From NCBI RefSeq assembly GCF_016031625.1, contig NZ_JACCHP010000003.1, forward strand, positions 1 through 64,000: a DNA stretch of 64,000 nt. The letters are read 5' to 3'. The number at the start of each line of letters is the position of its first letter. The stretch's first letter is position 1. Source of the stretch: Bradyrhizobium agreste. Lineage in GTDB: Bacteria; Pseudomonadota; Alphaproteobacteria; Rhizobiales; Xanthobacteraceae. The notes beneath the pieces were generated by a model. The model was not told the DNA's origin. It searched no databases and saw only the letters and a program-made list of their open reading frames with translations. Positions 1-8,394 of the stretch are shown here, one piece after another. The position numbers and the translations under genes are program-made.

Positions 1-460
1 GGGCGGCAGCCACGGTCGGGGCCGGTGGGGGCGCCGCTGCGGGCGCGGCCTGCTGCTCGACCGGCGCAGGCGCAGGCGGCGGTGCAACGGCCGTTTGGGC
101 CGGCGCGGTGGCAGCGGTCGTGGCCGGCGGGGGAGCCGCCGGCGGCGGTGCAGGAGGCGGAGCAGGAGGTGGCGCGACGGCGGCAGCCGCGGGCGCCTGC
201 ACGGCTGCGGGCGGCGCCGCAGGAGCGGGGGCTGGTGCAGCCGGCGCTTGCGGATCGACCGTGGCCTGCTGCGGCGCCGTCTCGTTCTTCTTCGCCTTCT
301 TCGGCTTGCTCTGGCCGGTGTTGTCGTAGACGCCGGGGATCTGCACCGTGCCGCGGTCGGGGTCGATGCGGATGGTGTGCCCGCCATATTCGAAAGTGTA
401 TTGCGCCTGCGCGGCGGTGCTCGCCAAAAGGAATGCGGCCGTGGCCAACAGCTTCCTCAT
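1..460 (-). CDS. Pro/Ala-rich secreted protein, C-terminus beyond window (partial)
   Basis: An open frame runs on the minus strand from an ATG at 458-460 off the left edge without a stop. It starts with MRKLLATAAFLLASTAAQAQ, a clear Sec signal peptide with an AQA-Q cleavage site. A short ordered stretch (YTFEYGGHTIRIDPDRG) follows, then a basic patch (KPKKAKKN), and from about residue 70 a low-complexity region of Pro and Ala with occasional Gln and Val. The protein is therefore exported, with a flexible periplasmic linker or envelope-spanning region; any functional domain would lie outside the window. The Gly/Arg-rich plus-strand frames over the same DNA are shadows. Function unknown. A perfect palindrome at 521-536 lies upstream and may control it. 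Confidence 0.75.
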   Translation of the reverse strand, partial: MRKLLATAAFLLASTAAQAQYTFEYGGHTIRIDPDRGTVQIPGVYDNTGQSKPKKAKKNETAPQQATVDPQAPAAPAPAPAAPPAAVQAPAAAAVAPPPAPPPAPPPAAPPPATTAATAPAQTAVAPPPAPAPVEQQAAPAAAPPPAPTVAAA

Positions 461-520
461 TTCCGTCTCCTGAACAGGTAATCCCCGCACCGACGCTTAC
501 GCGCCGGCTCGCTTGCAAAA

Positions 521-536
521 AGTGATCTAGATCACT
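521..536. promoter_or_regulatory. Perfect 16-bp palindrome, CRP/FNR-family operator-like
   Basis: AGTGATCTAGATCACT is a perfect palindrome whose half-sites fit the GTGA-N6-TCAC core bound by CRP-like regulators. It differs from the FNR/FixK core (TTGA-N6-TCAA) at the outer base. It lies 61 bases upstream of the start of the Pro/Ala-rich secreted gene (minus strand) and downstream of the pheC stop, so that gene is the likely target. The regulator is inferred from the core motif only. Confidence 0.5.
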
Positions 537-629
537 GTCGTTGCTGTGAGTCGTCTCCCGGCGGTTCCGGGTTCAATAGGCCCGGAGCCGGTCCAAAGTT
601 TGGCGAGGCAAGCGACAGGAGGACGCGGC

Positions 630-1421
630 CTAATCGAACCAGGCCGCATAGATCTTCTTGTAGGTGCCGTCTTCCATGACAATGTGCAGCCACTGGTCGA
701 CGAAGGCCTTCAGCGCCATGTCCCGTTGGATCCAATAGGCTTTTTCCGAAAAATCGAACGGCTTTTCCGGATGCACCGCGCAGAGCACGCCCGGATGCTG
801 CTTCTGCTGGTAGCGTGTCTCGGAGGCGTCGGTCATCATCAGATCGGCATTGCCTTTGGCGATCTCGTCGAAGATCACGGTGTTGTCGGGGAAGACCGTG
901 ATCTCGGCTTCCTTGACGTTGGCGCGGGCGAAGCGCTCGTTGGTGCCGCCGGGATTGACGATGATTCGGGTGCCTTTCTTGTCGATATCGGGAAGCGTCT
1001 GGTACTTGCCGACATCGGCGCAGCGCGCGATCGGCGTCTTGCCTTCGCGCATGATCGGTGTGGAGAAGAGACCCTTCTTCTGCCGGTCGAGCGTCACGGA
1101 TACGCCGCCCATGGCGATGTCGAACTGGTCGGCCTCGAAATCCTTCATCAGCTTCGGCCAGGCCGTCGGCACGAATTCAACCTTGACCCCGAGCGCCTTG
1201 CCGAGCGCTTCCGCCATGTCGACGTCGAAGCCGGAGAACTGCTGCGTGGCCTTGTCCAGATAGGTGAAGGGCTTGTAGTCGCCGGTCATGCCGACGCGCA
1301 GGCTGCCGCGCTTCATGATCTCGTCGAGACGCGAGGGCGCCTGCTGCGCCTGGGCCGAAAGGTTTGCCAGCAACATCACGGCCAAAGCCGCCAAGACTCG
1401 GACGGATATTCGGACCATCAT
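630..1421 (-). CDS. pheC: Periplasmic cyclohexadienyl dehydratase (PheC-like, SBP_bac_3 fold)
   Basis: 263 residues with a signal peptide (about 1-26) and a periplasmic binding protein type 2 fold. It resembles amino-acid ABC binding proteins but matches the PheC enzyme family: GDYKPF at 47-52, FDVDMA at 65-70, VNPGGTNERFARAN at 155-168, ADLMMTDASETR at 192-203, LCAVHPEKPFDF and VDQWLHI near the end. PheC converts prephenate to phenylpyruvate and arogenate to phenylalanine in the periplasm. Glu201 in the TDASE segment sits where PheC enzymes carry the glutamate proposed as general acid. No permease or ATPase adjoins it, which favours an enzyme over a transporter part. It starts at the first of two consecutive ATGs after AAAAAGAG. 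The alternative is an orphan amino-acid binding protein. Confidence 0.8.
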   Translation of the reverse strand: MMVRISVRVLAALAVMLLANLSAQAQQAPSRLDEIMKRGSLRVGMTGDYKPFTYLDKATQQFSGFDVDMAEALGKALGVKVEFVPTAWPKLMKDFEADQFDIAMGGVSVTLDRQKKGLFSTPIMREGKTPIARCADVGKYQTLPDIDKKGTRIIVNPGGTNERFARANVKEAEITVFPDNTVIFDEIAKGNADLMMTDASETRYQQKQHPGVLCAVHPEKPFDFSEKAYWIQRDMALKAFVDQWLHIVMEDGTYKKIYAAWFD

Positions 1422-1677
1422 CTCTTTTTCACCCCTGTGCGAGCTGTCATTGTGCAGCCGTTCGGACGTGGATTAGACCAGATGCCCGTCGCTGGCGAGG
1501 CAGAAATCGAAGGGAATCCTTAAGGTGACGATCTCGATGGACGAGGCCTCAATCGGCCTGTTCGTGCCCTCAGGATTATCTGGGGAGGAAGTAACGGCAG
1601 GCGCGATGTCCATCTCGGCCCAACGACGGGGGAATCGCAGATGAGGTGAGGGCTGTGGGGCACGTTTGTCTCTACAG

Positions 1678-1763
1678 CGTCATGGCCGGGCTTGTCCCGG
1701 CCATCCACGCCTGTCCACGCAGCGCAACGAACGTGGATGCCCGGGACAAGCCCGGGCATGACG
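1678..1763. repeat. Intergenic palindromic repeat (32-bp arms)
   Basis: Two 32-bp arms (1678-1709 and 1732-1763) are inverted copies matching at 30 of 32 positions, around a 22-nt centre. Each arm is itself a hairpin (GCCGGGCTTGTCCCGGC on the left). I recognise the CATGGCCGGGCTTGTCCCGG type of sequence as a repeated intergenic element of Bradyrhizobium-like genomes. It lies between pheC and the gene ending at 1794, both read leftward. It could act as a terminator or mRNA stabiliser; that is inferred. Confidence 0.7.
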
Positions 1764-1793
1764 ACAACTACTAAATGTTCGAATGCGAGGGTC

Positions 1794-2294
1794 TTAGGCT
1801 TCGCCCTTGCGCTCGTAATCGGCAAGCGAGCTGCGGCCGGCGATCTCGCTGCGCAGCAGCTCGAAGCGCCTGTTCGCCTCATCTTGCTGGGTGTCGACGA
1901 AACGCACCGCGGCCTCGCTCGTCATCGGGCCGCTGACCACGGGGGCGGACTGCTCGCCGATGGTCTCGTGAACGTAGTACTGGCCGTCATCGCCGCGATG
2001 GACCGTCCATTTCAGACGGATCGCGACCATGGGTCCCGGACCGACCTTGCTGTAGCCGTCGGCATCGGTGTGCTCCGGCGCCAGCGGCTGCTCTTCGACC
2101 ACGGGATGCTCGTCGATCGCCGGATGCTCGTCCACGATCGGCGGCTCGTCAGACGCGATGTGCTCACGCTCTCCCGCGACCACGATTTCGGTCTCGGTCT
2201 GGCGAACGACGAGAACGGGCTCGGGATGCTCCAGGATGCTGGCGATGGTCGCCAGCGCGTGGTCGGTCGGGTCGATCTCTGCCAAGGGGTTCAT
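1794..2294 (-). CDS. Conserved hypothetical protein with acidic EHP repeats
   Basis: 166 residues, no signal peptide or membrane segment. The N-terminal half is acidic and has a short degenerate repeat around residues 50-70 (DEHPAIDEHPVVEEQP). The C-terminal half is more ordered: RLKWTVHRGDDGQYYVHETIG, then a helical, charged end. Basic C-terminus KGEA. It stands alone between the repeat at 1678 and the dehydrogenase. I do not recognise a family; it resembles short Bradyrhizobium-specific hypotheticals. The plus-strand frames over it (such as the Ser/Cys-rich one) are shadows of the repeat. Confidence 0.6.
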   Translation of the reverse strand: MNPLAEIDPTDHALATIASILEHPEPVLVVRQTETEIVVAGEREHIASDEPPIVDEHPAIDEHPVVEEQPLAPEHTDADGYSKVGPGPMVAIRLKWTVHRGDDGQYYVHETIGEQSAPVVSGPMTSEAAVRFVDTQQDEANRRFELLRSEIAGRSSLADYERKGEA

Positions 2295-2453
2295 CCTCCA
2301 GCTCGCCGCGCCGGCCAGTCTGTCCCACCGCCGCCGCGTTTCAAGCCCATTACGCGCGTTTGATTAAGGCTGAGTTGGGGCCCGATCTGCACCAAAATGG
2401 GACGCTTTCTGGCCTTCCGAAGGCGGGCGGATGAGCCGCCGACCTTCGCGATG

Positions 2454-3443
2454 TCAGCCCAGCACGTCCTGGTTGATGACGTTCTGCCTGATGGGATCGC
2501 CGTCCAGCACGCTCAGGATATTGCGCGCGGTCTGCTCGCTCATGCGCTTCACCGCCTCGACCGTGACGCCGGCGACGTGCGGGGCCATGATGACATTGGG
2601 CAGCGCGAACAGCGCGTTGCCGACCGGCGGCGGCTCCACCTCGAACACGTCGATGCCGGCGCCGGCGAGCTTTCCGGACGCCAGTGCGTCGTAAAGCGCC
2701 GCTTCCTTCACGATGCCGCCGCGCGCGGTGTTGATGAGGTAGGATCTCGGCTTCATGCGGCCGATCCGCATCGCATCGAACAGGCCGACGGTCTCCGGCG
2801 TCTTCGGGCAGTGGATGGTGACGAAGTCGGCGTGAGGCAGCGCGGCGTCGAGGTCGGCGACCGGCTCGCATCCGGCCACCTTGATGTCGGCGGCTGCCTT
2901 GTAGGGATCGTAGACCTGCACCTTCATCTCGAACGCCAAACAGCGCTTGGCGGTGCGGCTGCCGATGCGGCCGAAGCCGATGATCAGCACGGTCTTGCCG
3001 TAGAGGTCGAACGGCAGCATGCCGAGGCGGTCGGCCCAGGTGCCCTCCTTGACGCAGGAATGCAGCTCCTGCGCGCGCTTGGCCAGCGTCAGCATCATGA
3101 ACAGCGCCGCTTCCGCGACCGAGGGCGAGTTGGCGCTGCCGGCGACCATCAGCGGCACCTTGCGGCGGGAGAGGGCGGGCACGTCCACGGCGTCGTAGCC
3201 GACGCCGATGCGGGTCACCACCTTCATGTCGCGGGCAGCCTCGAGCTCGGTCTCGCCGAAGGCGGTGGCGCCCAGCGCCACGCCATGGACCGGCGCATGG
3301 CTTTTCAACAAGGCCTCGAAATCCTTCGCCGAGATCAGGTTCGGAAACTCGACGAGCTCGATATCGTCCCGCTGGGTGAGGAGGGCGCGTGCGCCTTGCG
3401 ACAAGGTTTGTGTAACGAAAATCTTCTTCTTGTTGGTCGCCAT
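2454..3443 (-). CDS. D-2-hydroxyacid dehydrogenase (NAD-dependent)
   Basis: 329 residues, usual length for the D-isomer-specific 2-hydroxyacid dehydrogenases (phosphoglycerate, hydroxypyruvate/glyoxylate reductase group). The split catalytic domain surrounds a Rossmann domain with GFGRIG at 156-161. Catalytic residues are visible: Arg241 (TARGG), Glu270 (DVFEVEP) and His289 (APHVAG). Asp179 follows the second strand, consistent with NAD preference. It is the last gene of the sugar ABC operon (31 nt behind the ATPase gene), so it may process the imported compound or a derived hydroxyacid. Substrate cannot be told from sequence. Confidence 0.85.
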   Translation of the reverse strand: MATNKKKIFVTQTLSQGARALLTQRDDIELVEFPNLISAKDFEALLKSHAPVHGVALGATAFGETELEAARDMKVVTRIGVGYDAVDVPALSRRKVPLMVAGSANSPSVAEAALFMMLTLAKRAQELHSCVKEGTWADRLGMLPFDLYGKTVLIIGFGRIGSRTAKRCLAFEMKVQVYDPYKAAADIKVAGCEPVADLDAALPHADFVTIHCPKTPETVGLFDAMRIGRMKPRSYLINTARGGIVKEAALYDALASGKLAGAGIDVFEVEPPPVGNALFALPNVIMAPHVAGVTVEAVKRMSEQTARNILSVLDGDPIRQNVINQDVLG

Positions 3444-3473
3444 CGCTCCCCTGCCTGCTATTTTGAGGCGGCG

Positions 3474-4574
3474 TCACAGCACGACGCCGGTCTCCTCATT
3501 TAGCAGGTGCATGTTGTTGAGGTCCATCGCCAGGCGCATGGGTGCCCCGTCCTTGGCGCCGGCATTGGGATCGACGCGGCCGCAGACCGGCGTGCCGTCA
3601 AGCCCGAAATAGACCAGCGTCTCCATCCCCATCGGCTCGGTCACGTCGAGCACGGTATCGAAGGTCTCGACGCCGGGCGCCAGATGCGCATGCGACTCGG
3701 TGAGATGCTCGGGACGGATGCCGAGCAGGAGCTTCTCGGTGCGCGGCAGCGCGTTGTAGCGCGCGGCGCGGGCCGGCGGCAGCGGGAAGGCGATGCGGTC
3801 GGTGAGGCGGAGCTGGAGCGTGCCGCCGACATCCTCGAGCCGGCAGGGGATGAAGTTCATCGCGGGCGAGCCGATGAAGCCCGCAACGAAGCGCGTCGCC
3901 GGCTTGTGATAGAGCTCGTTCGGCGTGCCGATCTGCTCGATGCAGCCCTTGTTCATCACCACCACGCGGTCGGCCAGCGTCATCGCCTCGACCTGGTCGT
4001 GGGTGACGTAGACCGTGGTGGTGCGCACCTTCTGGTGCACCTTCTTGATCTCGATCCGCATCTGCACGCGGAGCTTGGCGTCGAGATTGGACAGCGGCTC
4101 GTCGAACAGGAAGACCTTGGGATTGCGCACGATGGCGCGGCCCATGGCGACGCGCTGACGCTGGCCGCCGGAGAGCTGCTTCGGCTTGCGGTCGATCAGG
4201 TCGGTGATGTCGAGGAGGCGGGCGGCTTCCGTCACCCGCGCCTTGATCTCGGCCTTGGGATAGTGCTTCAGGCGCAGCCCGAACGACATGTTCTCGGCGA
4301 CCGTCATGTGCGGATAGAGCGCGTAGTTCTGGAACACCATGGCGATGTCGCGGTCCTTCGGCGGCACGTCGTTGACGATGTCGCCGCCGATCATGATGTC
4401 GCCGTCGCTGATGTCCTCGAGGCCTGCGATCATGCGCAGCGTGGTCGACTTGCCGCAGCCGGAGGGGCCGACCAATACGATGAACTCATGGTCGGCGATG
4501 TCGAGGTCGATGCCGCGCACGGCTTCGACATCGTCGTAACGCTTGACTACCTTCCGCAAAGCAACGTCAGCCAT
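3474..4574 (-). CDS. Sugar ABC transporter ATP-binding protein (MalK/UgpC family)
   Basis: 366 residues. Walker [10 protein letters not shown] at 36-44, Q-loop in [10 protein letters not shown], signature LSGGQRQR at 137-144, Walker B FLFDEP near 158-163, H-loop VTHDQ. The C-terminal 120 residues form the OB-type regulatory domain of the MalK/UgpC group. This ATPase powers import by the two permeases upstream. It starts 21 nt after the permease gene stop, in the order binding protein, permease, permease, ATPase, dehydrogenase. Confidence 0.93.
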   Translation of the reverse strand: MADVALRKVVKRYDDVEAVRGIDLDIADHEFIVLVGPSGCGKSTTLRMIAGLEDISDGDIMIGGDIVNDVPPKDRDIAMVFQNYALYPHMTVAENMSFGLRLKHYPKAEIKARVTEAARLLDITDLIDRKPKQLSGGQRQRVAMGRAIVRNPKVFLFDEPLSNLDAKLRVQMRIEIKKVHQKVRTTTVYVTHDQVEAMTLADRVVVMNKGCIEQIGTPNELYHKPATRFVAGFIGSPAMNFIPCRLEDVGGTLQLRLTDRIAFPLPPARAARYNALPRTEKLLLGIRPEHLTESHAHLAPGVETFDTVLDVTEPMGMETLVYFGLDGTPVCGRVDPNAGAKDGAPMRLAMDLNNMHLLNEETGVVL

Positions 4575-4594
4575 CGAACTTCAGCTCCTCGCCA

Positions 4595-5506
4595 TCAACC
4601 CTTTGTCGCGCCGGCGGTCAGGCCGGCAATGTAGTAGTCCATCAGGAATGCGTAGATGATCAGCGGCGGCGCGGCGCCGAGCAGCGCGCCGGTCATGATC
4701 TGCCCCCAGTTGAAGACGTCGCCCTTGATCAGGGTGGTGGTGATGCCCACGGGCAGCACGAGCTGATCGACCGAGGTCGTGAACACCAGGGGATAGAGGA
4801 ACTGCGCCCAGGACACCGTGAAGGCGAAGATCGTCGCGGCGATCAGCCCGGGCAGCGCGACCGGGATGAAGATCCGTGTCAGCGTCTGCAGCCAGGAGGC
4901 GCCGTCGATGAGGGCCGCCTCGTCGAGCTCCTTCGGAATCGAAGCGAAATAGCCGATCATGATCCAGGTGCAGAACGGCACCGTCAGCGTGGGATAGATG
5001 AACAGCAGCACGTACCATCTGTTGAGCAGCATGATGCCGGTGTAGTCCTGGACCACGCCGAGCATCTTGAACAGCGGGATGAACAGAAGACTGTCCGGGA
5101 TCAGGTAGGTGAGGAAAACACCGGTGGCCAGCGTCGCCGAGCCCCAGAATTTCATTCGCGCCAGCGCGAAGGCTGCGGGGATGCTGATCAGCATCGTGAT
5201 GATCACGACCACGATCGAGACGATCGACGAATTCCAGAAGAAGCGTAGAAACTGGTTCGAGGTGAGGAGCTCGACATAGTTCGATAGCGTCGGGTGGAAC
5301 ACCCACCAAGGATTGGTCGCCGCCGATATCTCCGCGCTGCTCTTGAGCGAAGTGATCAGCATGTAGATCGGCGGCGTCAGGAAGAAGATCGCGAACAACA
5401 CCAGGAAGAAATAGGACCAGCGAAGGGCCCAGGCCCGGTCCCGGCTCATGCTGCCATACTTGACCTTGCGGGAGGGGCCGGCCTTGTCGATTGCAAACGT
5501 GCTCAT
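4595..5506 (-). CDS. Sugar ABC transporter permease (MalG type)
   Basis: 303 residues with six predicted membrane segments, the first around residues 31-50. The cytoplasmic EAA loop that docks on the ATPase reads EAALIDGASWLQTLTRIFIP. It forms the heterodimeric channel with the product of the preceding permease gene. The two genes share an ATGA: start codon ending at 5506 and stop at 5506-5508, so they are translationally coupled. Confidence 0.92.
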   Translation of the reverse strand: MSTFAIDKAGPSRKVKYGSMSRDRAWALRWSYFFLVLFAIFFLTPPIYMLITSLKSSAEISAATNPWWVFHPTLSNYVELLTSNQFLRFFWNSSIVSIVVVIITMLISIPAAFALARMKFWGSATLATGVFLTYLIPDSLLFIPLFKMLGVVQDYTGIMLLNRWYVLLFIYPTLTVPFCTWIMIGYFASIPKELDEAALIDGASWLQTLTRIFIPVALPGLIAATIFAFTVSWAQFLYPLVFTTSVDQLVLPVGITTTLIKGDVFNWGQIMTGALLGAAPPLIIYAFLMDYYIAGLTAGATKG

Positions 5507-6444
5507 CAGGCTTCATTCCCGCGTTTGGTGACATCGCGCAGGATGAAGATCGCTGCGACGGCGAGGATCGGCACCATGAACAGCGACACGCAGGCGCCGA
5601 GCGGAATGTCGCTGCTCTGGATGCCGACCTGGAACGCCCATGTCGCGAACAGATGCGTCGTATCCAGCGGGCCTCCCGAGGTCAGGATGCGAACGATGTC
5701 AAAGTTGGCGAAGGTCACGATGAGCGAAAACAACGTGGTGATGGCGATGATGTTGCGCATCATCGGCAGGGTGACGTACCAGATCTTCTGCCACCAATTG
5801 GCCCCATCGATCGCCGCGGCCTCGTAGAGCTGGTCGGGCACGGATTTCAGCGCTGCAAGATACATGATCAGGAAGAATGGCGCGCCGTACCAGACATTGA
5901 CGAGGATGATGGAGAAGCGCGCCCAGAACGTCTCGCCGAGCCAGGGGATCGGGCCGACACCGAAGAAGGACAGGGTATAGTTGAAGGCGCTGTAGGAAGG
6001 GTCGAACAGCCAGAGCCAGGCCAGCGTGCTCATCGCCGGCGGAATCACCCAGGGTACCAGCAGCATGCCCCGCCATTTGCGCTGCTTCTTGCCGGGAATG
6101 TTGTGGACGAAATGCGCGACAATGAATCCGATCAGCGCCTTGAAGATCACGGCTGTGATGGCGAAGATGCAGGACTGCTTCACCACCATCCAGAACGTCT
6201 CACGCTTGAACAGGAAGGTGAAATTGCTGAGGCCGACGAACTTCGTCATCGCCTTGTTCAGGGTCGCAAGGTAGAGCGAAAAGAAGGCGGGATAGAGAAC
6301 GAGCAGCCCGATCAGGAGGATCAGCGGCAGCGTCAGGAGGAATGCGACCGTCGATTTGCGCCCGAGCACGTTGCGCAGGCTCGATCCCTTCCGCGCGCCC
6401 GTCGCACGGGCGATGCGACCTCGTTCAACGACGACATCGGCCAT
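5506..6444 (-). CDS. Sugar ABC transporter permease (MalF type)
   Basis: 312 residues, six to seven membrane segments starting near residue 33 (VAFLLTLPLILLIGLLVL). EAA motif EAAAIDGANWWQKIWYVTLP. It lacks the large periplasmic loop of enterobacterial MalF, as usual for this wider CUT1 family. It overlaps the second permease gene by the shared ATGA and follows the binding-protein gene after 137 nt. Confidence 0.92.
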   Translation of the reverse strand: MADVVVERGRIARATGARKGSSLRNVLGRKSTVAFLLTLPLILLIGLLVLYPAFFSLYLATLNKAMTKFVGLSNFTFLFKRETFWMVVKQSCIFAITAVIFKALIGFIVAHFVHNIPGKKQRKWRGMLLVPWVIPPAMSTLAWLWLFDPSYSAFNYTLSFFGVGPIPWLGETFWARFSIILVNVWYGAPFFLIMYLAALKSVPDQLYEAAAIDGANWWQKIWYVTLPMMRNIIAITTLFSLIVTFANFDIVRILTSGGPLDTTHLFATWAFQVGIQSSDIPLGACVSLFMVPILAVAAIFILRDVTKRGNEA

Positions 6445-6581
6445 ATTAGCTTCCTTGGGTCAGCTTTCCTGCAGACTTTCAAACTGTGATGCCGCCTCTG
6501 GTGTCGGCATCGCAGCATGCGGATGGACAACGGAATGTGGGCGGCTCGCGCATATCGCTTGAGCCGCCCTGTCACACCGCA

Positions 6582-7922
6582 CTAACTCCGCATGAAGCCT
6601 TCGCACTCACCCTCTGCCCAGGCGAGCGCCTGCTCCATTGTCTCGCCCCGCGCGTAACGCAGCGCCATCTTTGTCAGGGTCGCCTGAGCGTAGATCTGCT
6701 GCGCGATTTTGGGCGGCGCCGGCGACGCTGCGATCGACAGCGTCTGATGGTTGTAGGGATTCGGATAGTGATAGAGCGTTCCCTTCGGCGGCCCTTCCTC
6801 GGCCCAGGTCTTCAAAGTCGTCATGTTTGCGTAGGCCGGCAAGTCGTAGCCGCCGCTAGCCTCGACGATTTTTTCGATCGCCGCAGGCGACGACAGGTGG
6901 GTCAGTAGACTCTTGGCCGCCTGCTTGTTCTTGCCAAAGCTCCAGACGCCCCAGAAGTAGGGCAGGTACGGCGCGAACCGCCCCTTCGGGCCGGCCGGGA
7001 ATCCATGCGTCCAGCACTGCTCGGCCACCTGCGGCGCGTCGCGCTTGGCGACTGCCCAGGCACTTGGCGGATTCATGATCATAGCGCCGCGGCCTGACAC
7101 GAGCCACTTGTTGTTCGAGGCATCATCCCACGACGGCGCATCCGGCGGCAGCACGGCGATCAGCTTCTTGTAGAATTCGAGCGCCTGACGAACCGCATCG
7201 GTCTTCACGGTCACGTCGCCCTTGGCGTTGACGAGCTCGGCGCCAAAGGACTGGAAGATCGCGCCGGCCGTGTCGACGCTGTCGGTGGTCTCGCCAAGGC
7301 CGATGCCGAACGGGAAGCCCCCCTTCTGGCAAGCTTCGGCCGCCTTGAGGAAGGTCTCCATCGTCCAGTTGTCGGCCTTCGGCCGTGCGCCTGCCGGATA
7401 CATCTCCTGGACGTCGATGTTCGCGTATTTCTTCATCAGGTCGATGCGGGAGCAGGGACCCTTGATCTGGCTGCCGATCGTCGCGGGCACGGCAAGCCAT
7501 TTGCCGCCGGACTGGCCGAGATACTTGACCGTGCCGTTGGCCTCACCGTTCTGCTTAAGGACCGGCTCCATGACGTCGTTCATCGGCTCAAGCAGCTCCG
7601 CATAGGCCTGCGGCCACCAGCTCGGCATCGCCAGAATATCGTGACCGGACTTGGCCTGGGCTTCGGCCGCCGAGGTCAGCTCGATCTTCTTGTTGTTGCT
7701 GGTGATGTAGTCGATGGAGACTTCGACCTTCTCCTTCGCCGCCCATTCGTTGACGAGGTCGGTCGAGGCCTTGTTGGCGCCGGGGACCCAATGGTCCCAG
7801 AAGCCGATCGAGAGCTTGCCGGCGGCGTAGGCGCCCCGGACATAGGGCGCTGTGATCAGCGCCGCGGAGGACATTGCAGTGGTAGCCACAAATTGACGTC
7901 GCGTCAGTTTCTTGCGTGACAT
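6582..7922 (-). CDS. Sugar ABC transporter substrate-binding protein, Tat-exported
   Basis: 446 residues, family 1 (CUT1) extracellular binding protein. The N-terminus has a twin-arginine signal, LTRRQFVATTAM, then a hydrophobic stretch and AYAAG cleavage region, so it is exported folded. Typical features include IGFWDHWVPG at the start of the mature part and aromatic residues such as WWPQAYAELLEPM for sugar stacking. First gene of the operon running to 2454. Good ribosome site GAGGAAACGAG before the ATG. The transported sugar or polyol is not deducible. The leader upstream carries A-rich repeats (7971-8016). Confidence 0.9.
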   Translation of the reverse strand: MSRKKLTRRQFVATTAMSSAALITAPYVRGAYAAGKLSIGFWDHWVPGANKASTDLVNEWAAKEKVEVSIDYITSNNKKIELTSAAEAQAKSGHDILAMPSWWPQAYAELLEPMNDVMEPVLKQNGEANGTVKYLGQSGGKWLAVPATIGSQIKGPCSRIDLMKKYANIDVQEMYPAGARPKADNWTMETFLKAAEACQKGGFPFGIGLGETTDSVDTAGAIFQSFGAELVNAKGDVTVKTDAVRQALEFYKKLIAVLPPDAPSWDDASNNKWLVSGRGAMIMNPPSAWAVAKRDAPQVAEQCWTHGFPAGPKGRFAPYLPYFWGVWSFGKNKQAAKSLLTHLSSPAAIEKIVEASGGYDLPAYANMTTLKTWAEEGPPKGTLYHYPNPYNHQTLSIAASPAPPKIAQQIYAQATLTKMALRYARGETMEQALAWAEGECEGFMRS

Positions 7923-7970
7923 CTCGTTTCCTCGCTTGGGTGTTGTTGTTGGAGTTTCCTCTGAGAATTC

Positions 7971-8016
7971 TTTCTTGAGTTTTTCTTGAGTTCTTGTTGG
8001 TCGATTTTCTTGTTGG
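7971..8016 (-). promoter_or_regulatory. A-rich leader with two pairs of direct repeats upstream of the sugar ABC operon
   Basis: On the plus strand TTTCTTGAGTT occurs in tandem at 7971-7981 and 7982-7992, and TTCTTGTTGG at 7991-8000 and 8007-8016. In the operon transcript these read AACTCAAGAAA twice and CCAACAAGAA twice, ending about 50 nt before the start codon. Repeated A-purine-N triplets are the kind of sequence Hfq binds, and leaders of ABC binding-protein genes are common small-RNA targets in Rhizobiales. Control at this site is inferred. Confidence 0.4.
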
Positions 8017-8394
8017 TGCCGTCGGCCCGCGTGGGCAATTCACGCCTGTCGCAGCAAATTGGTAGCGCGATCAGATCATGATTGATCGCGTCTGTCGAGA
8101 AAGCCGAATGGCTCTGCGTCTAAAACTAACGTTGCGTCCTGAAACGTGGCGATGCCTGGGCGATGCGACGCGCAGAAGGCGCGGGGCACCGAAGTTTTTT
8201 GCGACGCACACTTTGCGCCAAGCGCTCTCAAACACTGCCGTGCGCATTTACGCCGCAGTTCCGCATGAGCCTGGATAACCGCTTCGCGTGAAAGACTTTT
8301 CGGGCGTGGACAGCAATTAGCCGCGTCTGGACCTCGAAGCGGCGGAAACGATAGAGTTGCGGCAGCGGCTGACTACCGCTGATAGGCCAGATCG
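8017..8394. other. Intergenic region, divergent promoters expected
   Basis: About 380 nt between the leftward sugar operon and the rightward gene at 8395. A 66-codon plus-strand frame (8078-8278) has no ribosome site and no recognisable content. The region should hold promoters for both directions; I see no convincing -35/-10 pair or operator. Confidence 0.4.

Noticed and set aside
95..481. Gly/Arg-rich plus-strand frames at the left edge
   Set aside because: Shadows of the Pro/Ala-rich minus-strand gene, which has a clean signal peptide.
8078..8278. 66-codon frame between divergent genes
   Set aside because: No ribosome site and no recognisable content; low support.
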